Below are positions 6,323 to 11,822 of a DNA stretch of 14,383 bases, one piece after another (positions within the stretch are counted from its first letter, which is position 1; the number at the start of each line of letters is the position of its first letter). The notes beneath the pieces were generated by a model, which was not told the DNA's origin, did no database searches, and worked only from the letters and a program-made list of their open reading frames with translations. The DNA is taken from the NCBI GenBank assembly GCA_012799495.1, contig JAAZLD010000417.1:1-14383 (forward strand). Direction: 5' to 3'. The translations under genes were made by a program, and so were the position numbers. Source of the DNA: Desulfitobacterium sp. Its GTDB lineage: Bacteria > Bacillota > Desulfitobacteriia > Desulfitobacteriales > Desulfitobacteriaceae.

Positions 6323-7456
6323 GTGGAGCAGATATTTGCCCTTGATATTGGTACTCGTCTAGTTATGGGTTTAATTTTAGAGAAAACCCCTGAAGGTTAT
6401 GAGATTTTGGCCAGAGCCCAAAAGGAACATCGCCATAGGGCTATGTATGATGGACAAATCCATGATATACAAGCAGTAGCTGATGCGGTAAAAGCAGTGA
6501 AAGAAGAACTAGAAGAACAGATCCAAAAACCTCTTAAACAGGTATCTGTGGCAGCAGCAGGCAGGGCCCTTAAAACTACCCTAGGAAAGGCCCATAAGAC
6601 CGAAATTTTTCCAATGGTCTGGGAAAAAGAAGAAGTGATTGCCCTAGAGATGGAGGCAGTTCAACAGGCTTTACGGGATATTAAGACAGAGGAAGAAGAT
6701 ATCCCTTATCATTGTGTAGGATATAGCGTAATTGAATCTTTATTAGATGGTCAAAACTTGACTTCTCTTGTAGGGCAGAGAGGAAAAGAAGTATCTATTA
6801 CAGTTATTGCAACATTTTTACCCCGGACCGTCATCGATGGTTTAACTGCAGTTATTTCTCGTGTAGGGCTGGAAATGAAAGACCTTACCTTAGAACCTAT
6901 TGCTGCTGGCAGGGCAGCTATTCCTGCAGATATGCGACGAATGAATCTGGCTTTAGTGGATGTAGGTGCAGGTACATCTGACTTTGGTATAACCCGGGAT
7001 GGTAGTTTCTTTGCTTATGGGATGGTACCTATGGCAGGGGATGAGATTACAGAGCGGATCTGCCAAGAGTTTTTGTTAGATTTTCAGGCGGGAGAAAAAA
7101 TTAAGCGGAGCTTGAGAAGTAAGAAGAAAATAATTTTCACAGATTTCTTAGGTCAGAAAAATGTAGTTTCTCGAGAGGAAGTATCAGAAATAATTGCTCC
7201 TGTAGTAATGGAGTTAGCCAAAAAAATTGCAAAGGAAATTTTCCGTTTAAATGGTGGCTCCCCCCATGCGGTGATTTTAATTGGAGGTGGCAGCCTCACC
7301 CCTCATCTACCAGAAGCCTTAGCAGAGGTTCTTAATCTACCTAAAAACAGGGTAGGTATTCAGATTAGGGAAAGAATTCAAGGTATTACTGGGGAAAAGG
7401 CATTAAGAGGACCTGATGCTATTACTCCTATCGGGATTGGGATATCTGCTCTCTAA
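6323..7456 (+). CDS. FtsA-like actin-fold ATPase, interrupted by an in-frame TAA
   Basis: FtsA/PilM-type actin-fold protein. Numbered from the upstream GTG at 6314, it has the phosphate-1 loop ALDIGT (9-14), an SHS2-like insert at about 75-170, phosphate-2 LVDVGAGTSDF (214-224), and the adenosine motif VILIGGGSLTP (320-330). FtsA family members tether or organise membrane-linked polymers in division, but no ftsZ is nearby. I choose the GTG at 6323 because GAGGTGATC, a near-perfect match to the 16S rRNA tail, ends just before it; the GTG at 6314 lies inside that site. The frame stops at TAA 7454-7456. The very next codons continue a family-like sequence without frameshift, so this is probably the N-terminal half of one longer protein. 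Confidence 0.82.
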   Translation: MEQIFALDIGTRLVMGLILEKTPEGYEILARAQKEHRHRAMYDGQIHDIQAVADAVKAVKEELEEQIQKPLKQVSVAAAGRALKTTLGKAHKTEIFPMVWEKEEVIALEMEAVQQALRDIKTEEEDIPYHCVGYSVIESLLDGQNLTSLVGQRGKEVSITVIATFLPRTVIDGLTAVISRVGLEMKDLTLEPIAAGRAAIPADMRRMNLALVDVGAGTSDFGITRDGSFFAYGMVPMAGDEITERICQEFLLDFQAGEKIKRSLRSKKKIIFTDFLGQKNVVSREEVSEIIAPVVMELAKKIAKEIFRLNGGSPHAVILIGGGSLTPHLPEALAEVLNLPKNRVGIQIRERIQGITGEKALRGPDAITPIGIGISAL

Positions 7457-7573
7457 GATGAAGGACTTCATTATTTTACGGTTGAGGTCAATAATACTCC
7501 TGTCCAAATATTTGAACTAGAGTTAGCTACCGTTTCTGATGCTTTACTGGCAGCAGGTATATCATCTCGCCTT

Positions 7574-8443
7574 TTGGTAGGCAGGCCGGGGAAAGCTCTC
7601 TCTTTTGAAATCAATGGTGAAATGAAGTTTATTAAAGGAACATTTGGTAAACCTGCTCAGTTTTATATCAATGACCAGGAAGTAAAACTTGATCAACCCC
7701 TTAAGCCAGGAGATAAGATCTCATTTGTGTCTGCCGAAGACGGACAGGATGGATATATAACCTTTAGGCAATTGGTAGATCCCCCCTCTAGTAAAAATGT
7801 TTTAGTTAACGGTCAGTCCGTTCTTTTTATCCCGGAAATTTATTGTAATGGTGCAAGAGTTCGAGAAGGAAAAGAAGAAGAGAAAGTGCCTGATGGTTCC
7901 AAAATTAACATCTATCCTAATGAAACCTTAAGAGATTTATTGAGATTTCTCGGGGAAGGTTCAATGGAAACTTCAGAGTTATATTTTAAGGTTAATGGAA
8001 CAGAGAAAACCGTAAATATTGATAGGGAAATCTTTATCAATCAAGAAAAGACAAGCCTAGATAGGATTATTGCCGATCAAGATGAAATAGTGTTTAAGAT
8101 AAATAAGCTAAGAATCCAAGATCTCAATCTTCAACCACAACCTCTAACCTTTATCGTTAACGGTCAAGAAATAAAATATCCTCCCCAAATCCGGCGCATT
8201 TACCATCAGGGGAGAGTTATAAAAGATGAGGATATTCTAGAAAATGGTATGGAGCTAGTGGTAGAAGGATATGACTCTATGCCCTTGTTGTCGGAAATTT
8301 TACCCTTTGTGGAGATTCCTCTAGATGTACCACCTGGTGCTCGTTTATCGATTATGAGAAATAATCAACCAGCAGAATTTACTACCCAACTCCTTCCAGG
8401 AGATCGAATTGAAATTAAGTGGGAAAGAGAAGGAGTAGGATAA
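7574..8443 (+). CDS. C-terminal half of the FtsA-like protein: beta-grasp-like repeats after an in-frame stop
   Basis: This 289-codon ORF is in the same frame as the FtsA-like gene. The frame is open from 7457, and the 39 codons between the TAA and the first possible start (TTG 7574) read as good protein. They form a ThiS/MoaD-like beta-grasp opening, FTVEVNNTPV followed by ATVSDALLAAG. A start at 7574 would cut that domain in half, and neither TTG 7574 nor later ATGs has a ribosome site. The rest contains about three more modules of the form VNGxxxx...INQ/CNGxxV...xxGDxI, with VNG cores near residues 77, 141 and 195 and GDxI-type ends. No signal peptide or membrane segment is seen. It is best read as the C-terminal half of the FtsA-like gene, either recently broken or read through. 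The function of the repeats is unknown. Confidence 0.7.
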   Translation: MVGRPGKALSFEINGEMKFIKGTFGKPAQFYINDQEVKLDQPLKPGDKISFVSAEDGQDGYITFRQLVDPPSSKNVLVNGQSVLFIPEIYCNGARVREGKEEEKVPDGSKINIYPNETLRDLLRFLGEGSMETSELYFKVNGTEKTVNIDREIFINQEKTSLDRIIADQDEIVFKINKLRIQDLNLQPQPLTFIVNGQEIKYPPQIRRIYHQGRVIKDEDILENGMELVVEGYDSMPLLSEILPFVEIPLDVPPGARLSIMRNNQPAEFTTQLLPGDRIEIKWEREGVG

Positions 8444-8451
8444 AAAAGCAT

Positions 8452-8481
8452 AAAAAAAGCCCCATCGATTTGCGGATGGGG
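8452..8481 (-). terminator. Rho-independent terminator of the candidate small RNA (minus strand)
   Basis: On the minus strand CCCCATC (8481-8475), an 8-nt loop and GATGGGG (8466-8460) form a G+C-rich stem, followed by C and seven T residues (8458-8452). On the plus strand the same hairpin is followed by AATGGG, so it would not terminate plus-strand transcription. Confidence 0.8.
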
Positions 8482-8522
8482 AATGGGCTATTGCCCGGGT
8501 GGAAAAGGGTAGAGGAGTGTTT
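8452..8522 (-). ncRNA. Candidate C-rich small regulatory RNA, about 70 nt
   Basis: A strong promoter and a strong terminator on the minus strand bracket a segment with no ORF or ribosome site. From the predicted start near 8522 the RNA would have about 26 unpaired, C-rich bases including CUCCUCU, ACCCU and CCACCC. It would then have a small hairpin GGGC-AAUA-GCCC (8496-8485), and a terminator hairpin with a U7 tail. Single-stranded C-rich patches plus a terminator are typical of Firmicute sRNAs such as RsaE/RoxS or the csRNAs, which pair with ribosome sites. That analogy is inference and I recognise no specific family. The RNA ends 9 nt from the convergent stop of the FtsA-like gene's C-terminal half. 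Confidence 0.6.
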
Positions 8523-8528
8523 GAGTGT

Positions 8529-8557
8529 AGTATAGTGAATAATAAATATTTTGTCAG
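8529..8557 (-). promoter_or_regulatory. Strong sigma-A-type promoter of the candidate small RNA
   Basis: On the minus strand CTGACA (8557-8552) and TATACT (8534-8529) are each one base from consensus and separated by exactly 17 bp. Transcription would start near 8522. No minus-strand gene follows, only the terminated 70-nt segment. Confidence 0.7.
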
Positions 8558-8610
8558 CAAAAAATCCTTGAATGGTATATAATGAAAGGTGAATGGTTGA
8601 TTTTCTAGTC

Positions 8611-8638
8611 TTGACATTCTAAATATAGAACATAAAAT
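8611..8638 (+). promoter_or_regulatory. Promoter of the small membrane protein gene
   Basis: A perfect TTGACA (8611-8616) and TAAAAT (8633-8638) are spaced by 16 bp. The start of transcription would be near 8645, so the leader is very short. An additional TATAAT at 8578-8583 has no good -35 partner. Confidence 0.6.
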
Positions 8639-8659
8639 GGAAGTGGAGGTGTAGTGGGT

Positions 8660-8857
8660 ATGTTTCAATGGATAGTCGCTATTTTGGCTGTAGGAGCACT
8701 GGCTATTGTTTTTCTAGGAGACAGATTTACTAGCAAATCAAAAAGTTCTTCTTTCTATCAAAATGCGAAAATGCCTTCTGGTAAAGAAGCTAGATTTGCA
8801 GAAATCCCTGATCCATCAACTCATGATGACTTTTACACAAAATTAAATGTTCGGTAA
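8660..8857 (+). CDS. Small single-pass membrane protein, function unknown
   Basis: About 65 residues. An N-terminal hydrophobic helix (about residues 3-20, IVAILAVGALAIVFLG) precedes a Lys/Ser-rich stretch and a polar, probably cytosolic tail of about 40 residues with several aromatic and acidic residues. It has no cleavage site or lipobox. GGAGG at 8645-8649 is 10 nt before the ATG at 8660 and 4 nt before an in-frame GTG at 8654; I prefer the ATG but two extra N-terminal residues are possible. It has its own promoter and terminator, so it is a stand-alone unit. I recognise no family. Confidence 0.72.
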   Translation: MFQWIVAILAVGALAIVFLGDRFTSKSKSSSFYQNAKMPSGKEARFAEIPDPSTHDDFYTKLNVR

Positions 8858-8879
8858 TCATTCTTATTTTATTCCTTAG

Positions 8880-8907
8880 AGGCTTGATGTTATTCATCAA
8901 GCCTTTT
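8880..8907 (+). terminator. Rho-independent terminator of the small membrane protein gene
   Basis: A perfect 10-bp stem AGGCTTGATG (8880-8889) with its complement (8895-8904), a 5-nt loop, and a run of T (8904-8907). It lies 23 nt after the stop codon. Confidence 0.85.
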
Positions 8908-8917
8908 GGGATCTTTG

Positions 8918-8962
8918 GGCAAATAAAAAGGGATTCCTTCTGGAATACCCTTTTTATTTGCC
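8918..8962 (-). terminator. Long hairpin, terminator of the fmdE-domain gene (possibly bidirectional)
   Basis: A 15-bp outer stem (8918-8932 with 8948-8962) continues into 5 bp (8933-8937 with 8942-8946) past one bulged A, with a TTCT loop. The stem contains an A5/T5 block, so a U-rich run is present on either strand near the 3' side. It lies between the convergent small membrane protein gene and the fmdE-domain gene. Confidence 0.7.
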
Positions 8963-8985
8963 TTTAATCTTTAAATTATTGTCCT

Positions 8986-9450
8986 TTAGTTTTTTGTTGG
9001 TATTGTAAGGCATCCGGCGATTTTTTCATATTGACATAGCTTATCTTCTTCTAATGAAAAGATATATTGTACCCCTTCTAAGGTTTTGTTTTGCCTTGCT
9101 CGAGGAGATAAATCCTCTGTATACAAAGAATCCAAGTAATCTACTACTTCAAAAGCTATCGTAAACTTATGAATCTCTTGGGAGCCAGTGAAATGGAATT
9201 CATAGATATGGGTATTTTCTTCTTCAATGATCAGAGTACCTCGCCCGGTAGTAGCTTTATTGAGAATTTGCATTGCATCGACGGCACAGGATTGTGTGTA
9301 AGCTTTAACGAGGCACAGGGAGTCAGAGGTAGGTCTCATTCCCATTTCTCGTTGCGCCATTTGAGCAATGCGAAATCCAAGAGCAATAGTTGGACATGTA
9401 TGCCCATGAAAATCTATAACTTGTTCCCAAGGAGTTTTTTCTATACACAT
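8986..9450 (-). CDS. FmdE-domain protein (formylmethanofuran dehydrogenase subunit E family), no zinc ribbon
   Basis: This 154-residue protein has the FmdE-family core. FHGHTCPTIALGFR (14-27) is followed by YTQSCAVDAMQILNKATTGRG (51-71), equivalent to the DACGVDAIQ...GCTFGKG segment of relatives. In FmdE proteins the His and Cys residues of these motifs bind metal. Here H15, H17, C19 and C55 are kept, while the Cys of the second GC motif is alanine (A66). The C-terminal zinc ribbon of the archaeal proteins is missing. Methanofuran chemistry is therefore unlikely. Stand-alone FmdE domains in Clostridia often occur with molybdenum or metal-related genes, but nothing here fixes the substrate. 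The ATG at 9450 has GGGAGGGG upstream. Confidence 0.8.
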   Translation of the reverse strand: MCIEKTPWEQVIDFHGHTCPTIALGFRIAQMAQREMGMRPTSDSLCLVKAYTQSCAVDAMQILNKATTGRGTLIIEEENTHIYEFHFTGSQEIHKFTIAFEVVDYLDSLYTEDLSPRARQNKTLEGVQYIFSLEEDKLCQYEKIAGCLTIPTKN

Positions 9451-9536
9451 AAAAGCCCCTCCCTCTCCATTCTGTTAATATTATTGTAAGCCTTTAGGGA
9501 AAGATTTGAAAGTAAAAACTTGGTTATATTTAGAAT

Positions 9537-9905
9537 CTATCCGTGAACCACTACTCCGAGGATACCTCCCAAGCTACCTGCTACTAAGGAGATAATGATT
9601 TTTTCCCCCACTTTTAATAATAGGGGAGAAGTAGGGCTAAAAATGGTAAAGAGGATGAGTAAAAGAGCCATGAAACCAATGCTTATCCCAAGGCCATAAT
9701 AGATTCCTTTCATCCCAGCCTTATAGGTGGTGAGGAATGAGGCTATGAGTACACTTACTCCAATGACGATATTATAGGCTAAAGTGGATTCCTCTAGTGG
9801 GGTAAATGTAAGTAGTATACTAAGAATAACAGCAAGGAAAACAGCTATAGCTGCTGCTAAAAATACACCCTTGATGACCAAGTTTAATTGGAAGGATTTG
9901 GACAT
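9537..9905 (-). CDS. DUF3792 / TIGR04086-type four-helix membrane protein
   Basis: This 122-residue membrane protein has four hydrophobic helices at about 10-33, 42-60, 66-90 and 99-120. A glycine-patterned third helix, KGIYYGLGISIGF, and a glycine-rich end, GSLGGILGVVV, match the small TIGR04086/DUF3792 family found in Clostridia and Bacilli. The family's function is not established. AAAGGAGG lies 8 nt before the ATG at 9905. That ribosome site is complementary to a segment 20 nt further upstream (see 9915-9952). It is divergent from panB and 86 nt upstream of the fmdE-domain gene; I see no clear operon link. Confidence 0.8.
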   Translation of the reverse strand: MSKSFQLNLVIKGVFLAAAIAVFLAVILSILLTFTPLEESTLAYNIVIGVSVLIASFLTTYKAGMKGIYYGLGISIGFMALLLILFTIFSPTSPLLLKVGEKIIISLVAGSLGGILGVVVHG

Positions 9906-9914
9906 CTTTCATAC

Positions 9915-9952
9915 CTCCTTTAATTACTAGAATTTATGCATTGTTAAAGGAG
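9915..9952 (-). promoter_or_regulatory. Inverted repeat that can pair the DUF3792 ribosome site with an anti-SD
   Basis: TTAAAGGAG, the ribosome site on the minus strand (9923-9915), is the exact complement of CTCCTTTAA (9952-9944), 20 nt upstream. If the mRNA starts upstream of 9952, this would fold into a hairpin that hides the site. The promoter is not clear, so the regulatory role is inference. Confidence 0.4.
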
Positions 9953-9988
9953 AGTATGCTACTGAGCAAGGTGCCCTCATTTTAATTA

Positions 9989-9997
9989 TGTTATAAT
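9989..9997 (+). promoter_or_regulatory. Extended -10 promoter of panB
   Basis: TGTTATAAT at 9989-9997 is a perfect extended -10; the -35 region is poor. The start of transcription would be near 10004, 40 nt before the GTG at 10044. Confidence 0.6.
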
Positions 9998-10043
9998 ATT
10001 GAACAAAGATATGGTGTTGATTAACTCTAAAGGAGGTATAAAG

Positions 10044-10877
10044 GTGAAAAAGTTAGTCCCAGATTTTTTTGCGATGAAAGAGAAAAAAGAAAAGATTACT
10101 ATGTTAACTGCCTATGATTACCCCTCAGCCCGTTGGGCGGAAGAAGCTGGGGTGGATATGATTCTCGTAGGTGATTCTCTGGGCAATGTGGTTTTAGGCT
10201 ATGATTCAACTGTACCAGTTACCATGGAAGATATGATCCACCACACCAAAGCAGTGCGCCGGGGAGCACCTGAAACTTTTGTAGTGACAGATATGCCATT
10301 TATGACCTATGCAACTGTTGAAGATGCCCTTCGTAACGGAGCAAGGATTATCCAAGAAGGTGGTGCTGATGCTGTCAAATTAGAAGGTGGAGAACATTTT
10401 GCCCCTATCGTTGAGGCCTTGGTGAACTCTGGTATCCCTGTAGTAGGACATATAGGACTTACTCCCCAGACCACAACTCAATTGGGAGGATTTAAAGTAC
10501 AGGGTAAAGATTTAGAAAGTGCTCGCAGACTTTTAAGAGATGCAGAAGCTTTGGATAGGGCAGGGATATTCGCTCTTACCTTAGAGGCTATTCCTCTGGA
10601 AGTAGCAAAAACTATTTCGGAAAAAATATCTGCTCCAACTATAGGGATCGGGGCAGGTTCTTATTGCGATGGTCAGGTCTTAGTTTTTCACGATATGCTA
10701 GGAATCTTTGATCGATTTAAACCCAAATTTGTTAAAGTTTATGCTGATCTCAAATCTCATGGTATAGAGGGAATCCGCAATTATGTCAAAGAAGTAAAAG
10801 AAGGAACTTTCCCAGATAATACTCAACATACTTATGCAGCTTCAGAGGATCTTCAGGGAAAACTATATGGAGATTGA
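10044..10877 (+). CDS. panB: 3-methyl-2-oxobutanoate hydroxymethyltransferase (ketopantoate hydroxymethyltransferase)
   Basis: PanB transfers a hydroxymethyl group from 5,10-methylene-tetrahydrofolate to 2-oxoisovalerate, giving ketopantoate, the first step to pantothenate and coenzyme A. Numbered from the GTG (277 aa, normal length), the magnesium ligands are D44 (VGDSLG), D83 (VTDMPF) and E114 (KLEGG). The catalytic glutamate is E181 (LEAIP). TAYDY (22-26) and GIGAG (201-205) also match. AAAGGAGGT lies 7 nt before the GTG. An upstream in-frame TTG at 9999 lies before the predicted start of transcription and is rejected. The gene is alone: panC, panD and panE, often adjacent, are not here. 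Confidence 0.96.
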   Translation: MKKLVPDFFAMKEKKEKITMLTAYDYPSARWAEEAGVDMILVGDSLGNVVLGYDSTVPVTMEDMIHHTKAVRRGAPETFVVTDMPFMTYATVEDALRNGARIIQEGGADAVKLEGGEHFAPIVEALVNSGIPVVGHIGLTPQTTTQLGGFKVQGKDLESARRLLRDAEALDRAGIFALTLEAIPLEVAKTISEKISAPTIGIGAGSYCDGQVLVFHDMLGIFDRFKPKFVKVYADLKSHGIEGIRNYVKEVKEGTFPDNTQHTYAASEDLQGKLYGD

Positions 10878-10969
10878 GTTTTTCTTAACCTTGATTTAGT
10901 TTGTTAGGATTATTTCAATAAGAATTGACCATAATAAGAAAAACTAGATCATGGAGCGAGGGATAATCA

Positions 10970-11446
10970 TTGGTTTTACGGGAGAAAACAATTCAAAAAT
11001 TCAAGGATTACCTAGAAAAGGAGATCTTGAAAAATCAAGGCCGAGAAATTGAATTATCCTTTTCTCAAGTGCAGCGTGGAACTGGTTCCGCTAGTGGAAC
11101 TATGAAACGTGCCTTAGAAAACTTACAGGCTGAAGGATGGTTAGAGATAAAACCTGGACGAAACTCACGGTATGGAATTTTTCGTATAATTAATTCAAAC
11201 AATGAAGCAGAGGAAATGGAGGAAAATATTCCTCTTGAACCTGTAGCTGCTTATCCTGAAGAATCTACTCTAGATAGAGAAAAGTCCCAAGAGGAAGTAT
11301 TACTGGATCAAGAAGTTAGAGTGAAGGTTCAGGAACTGGAAAAAGCTGTAGAAGGATTGCGGAAGAGAGCTCGTAGCCAAGAGATGACTATAGCACTTCT
11401 TCAGGACCGCATGGCGGAAATTGAGGATAAATTGTATAAAAAATAA
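10970..11446 (+). CDS. Winged-helix plus coiled-coil protein, probable DNA-binding regulator
   Basis: A 158-residue protein of unrecognised family. Residues about 8-73 look like a winged helix: two helices, a recognition-type segment SGTMKRALENLQAEGWLEI (42-60), then a basic beta-wing KPGRNSRYGIFRI (61-73). Residues 78-110 are an acidic, low-complexity linker. Residues 111-157 have heptad-like spacing of hydrophobics and are rich in E, K, R and Q, predicting a coiled coil for dimerisation. The start is TTG with GAGGGA 6 nt upstream; no better start is in frame. Its stop is about 40 nt before the 6S RNA promoter. DNA binding is inferred from the fold only, with no target suggested. Confidence 0.62.
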   Translation: MVLREKTIQKFKDYLEKEILKNQGREIELSFSQVQRGTGSASGTMKRALENLQAEGWLEIKPGRNSRYGIFRIINSNNEAEEMEENIPLEPVAAYPEESTLDREKSQEEVLLDQEVRVKVQELEKAVEGLRKRARSQEMTIALLQDRMAEIEDKLYKK

Positions 11447-11484
11447 AATTTCCAGCTGTTTCATGATGAAATTTATTTTTTAAA

Positions 11485-11493
11485 TGTTATAAT
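11485..11493 (+). promoter_or_regulatory. Extended -10 promoter of the 6S-like RNA
   Basis: TGTTATAAT at 11485-11493, identical to the extended -10 of panB. There is no convincing -35. The start of transcription is predicted near 11500, at the base of the RNA's closing stem. Confidence 0.6.
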
Positions 11494-11499
11494 AGTAAT

Positions 11500-11674
11500 G
11501 AGCCTGCCTTGTGCGTAGAATATCTTTGGTTTTGATCCTATTATTGACACGGGAACTGTCGTGGATAAGTTAGTACATCAGGCCCAGAATAAATGGGAGG
11601 ATGAAAAGTTTATTCCAGGTGCCCACCTGCGAGAGCGGGGTCAGAAAACCGGGAGTTTTACGGCTATGGCGGGT
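11500..11674 (+). ncRNA. ssrS: Probable 6S RNA
   Basis: About 175 nt of non-coding sequence fold as a long rod. The closing stem CCUGCC (11503-11508) pairs with GGCGGG (11668-11673). CGUAGAAU (11514-11521) pairs with GUUUUACG (11655-11662). GGUUUU-GAUCC (11528-11538) pairs with GGGUC-AG-AAAACC (11638-11650, two bulged bases). Inside is a large open region with small hairpins, including CAGGU-GCCC-ACCUG (11616-11629). A closing rod, a central bubble and segments like CUUUGGU, ACGGGAAC and GUGCCCACCUGCGAGAGC resemble Firmicute 6S RNAs as I remember them. 6S RNA binds sigma-70/A RNA polymerase by mimicking an open promoter. It has its own promoter and terminator. The family call is by pattern memory, not a search. 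Confidence 0.68.
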
Positions 11675-11706
11675 ATGGTAGGGAATATTCCCTACCATTA
11701 TTTTAT
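11675..11706 (+). terminator. Terminator of the 6S-like RNA, perfect 24-bp palindrome
   Basis: Positions 11675-11698 form a perfect palindrome, ATGGTAGGGA / ATAT / TCCCTACCAT. It folds as a 10-bp stem with an ATAT loop and is followed by TATTTTAT. It begins immediately after the closing stem of the RNA. Confidence 0.8.
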
Positions 11707-11728
11707 GGTTAGATTTAAATTACCTAGG

Positions 11729-11763
11729 TGTAAATATGATACATAGATGTAAATAAGATACAC
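11729..11763 (+). repeat. Degenerate 16-nt direct repeat, 19-nt period, upstream of the histidine phosphatase
   Basis: TGTAAATATGATACAT (11729-11744) and TGTAAATAAGATACAC (11748-11763) differ at two positions. The junction also makes the dyad TACAT-AG-ATGTA (11740-11751). The repeats lie 60-94 nt before the ATG at 11823, where a regulator could bind. The function is unknown. Confidence 0.5.
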
Positions 11764-11822
11764 ATGCCAAGTGCTTTATTGTCCAAAAAGGTATTTGCTA
11801 ATAAATCACTAAGGGGGCTATT

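Noticed and set aside
7454..7456. Recoding of the in-frame stop as selenocysteine or pyrrolysine
   Set aside because: The codon is TAA, not TGA or TAG, and I see no SECIS-like hairpin argument; a nonsense change, sequencing error or rare read-through is simpler.
8459..8496. Plus-strand terminator for the FtsA-like gene's C-terminal half made from the two GC hairpins
   Set aside because: No T-run follows either hairpin on the plus strand; the A7 run lies upstream, so the signal works only on the minus strand.
8345..8668. 107-codon minus-strand ORF over the end of the FtsA-like gene's C-terminal half and the sRNA locus
   Set aside because: Overlaps coding sequence and the terminator and promoter of the candidate sRNA; the protein shows no coding character.
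9999..10043. Upstream TTG start for panB, 15 codons before the GTG
   Set aside because: It lies within 2 nt of the TATAAT and before the predicted start of transcription; the perfect ribosome site serves GTG 10044.
10877..10945. 11-bp inverted repeat AGTTTTTCTTA / TAAGAAAAACT downstream of panB
   Set aside because: Very AT-rich arms separated by 47 nt, with no U-tract after the right arm; not a convincing terminator or operator.
11561..11746. 61-codon plus-strand ORF
   Set aside because: It lies within the 6S-like RNA and runs through its terminator palindrome; it has no ribosome site and no family-like sequence.
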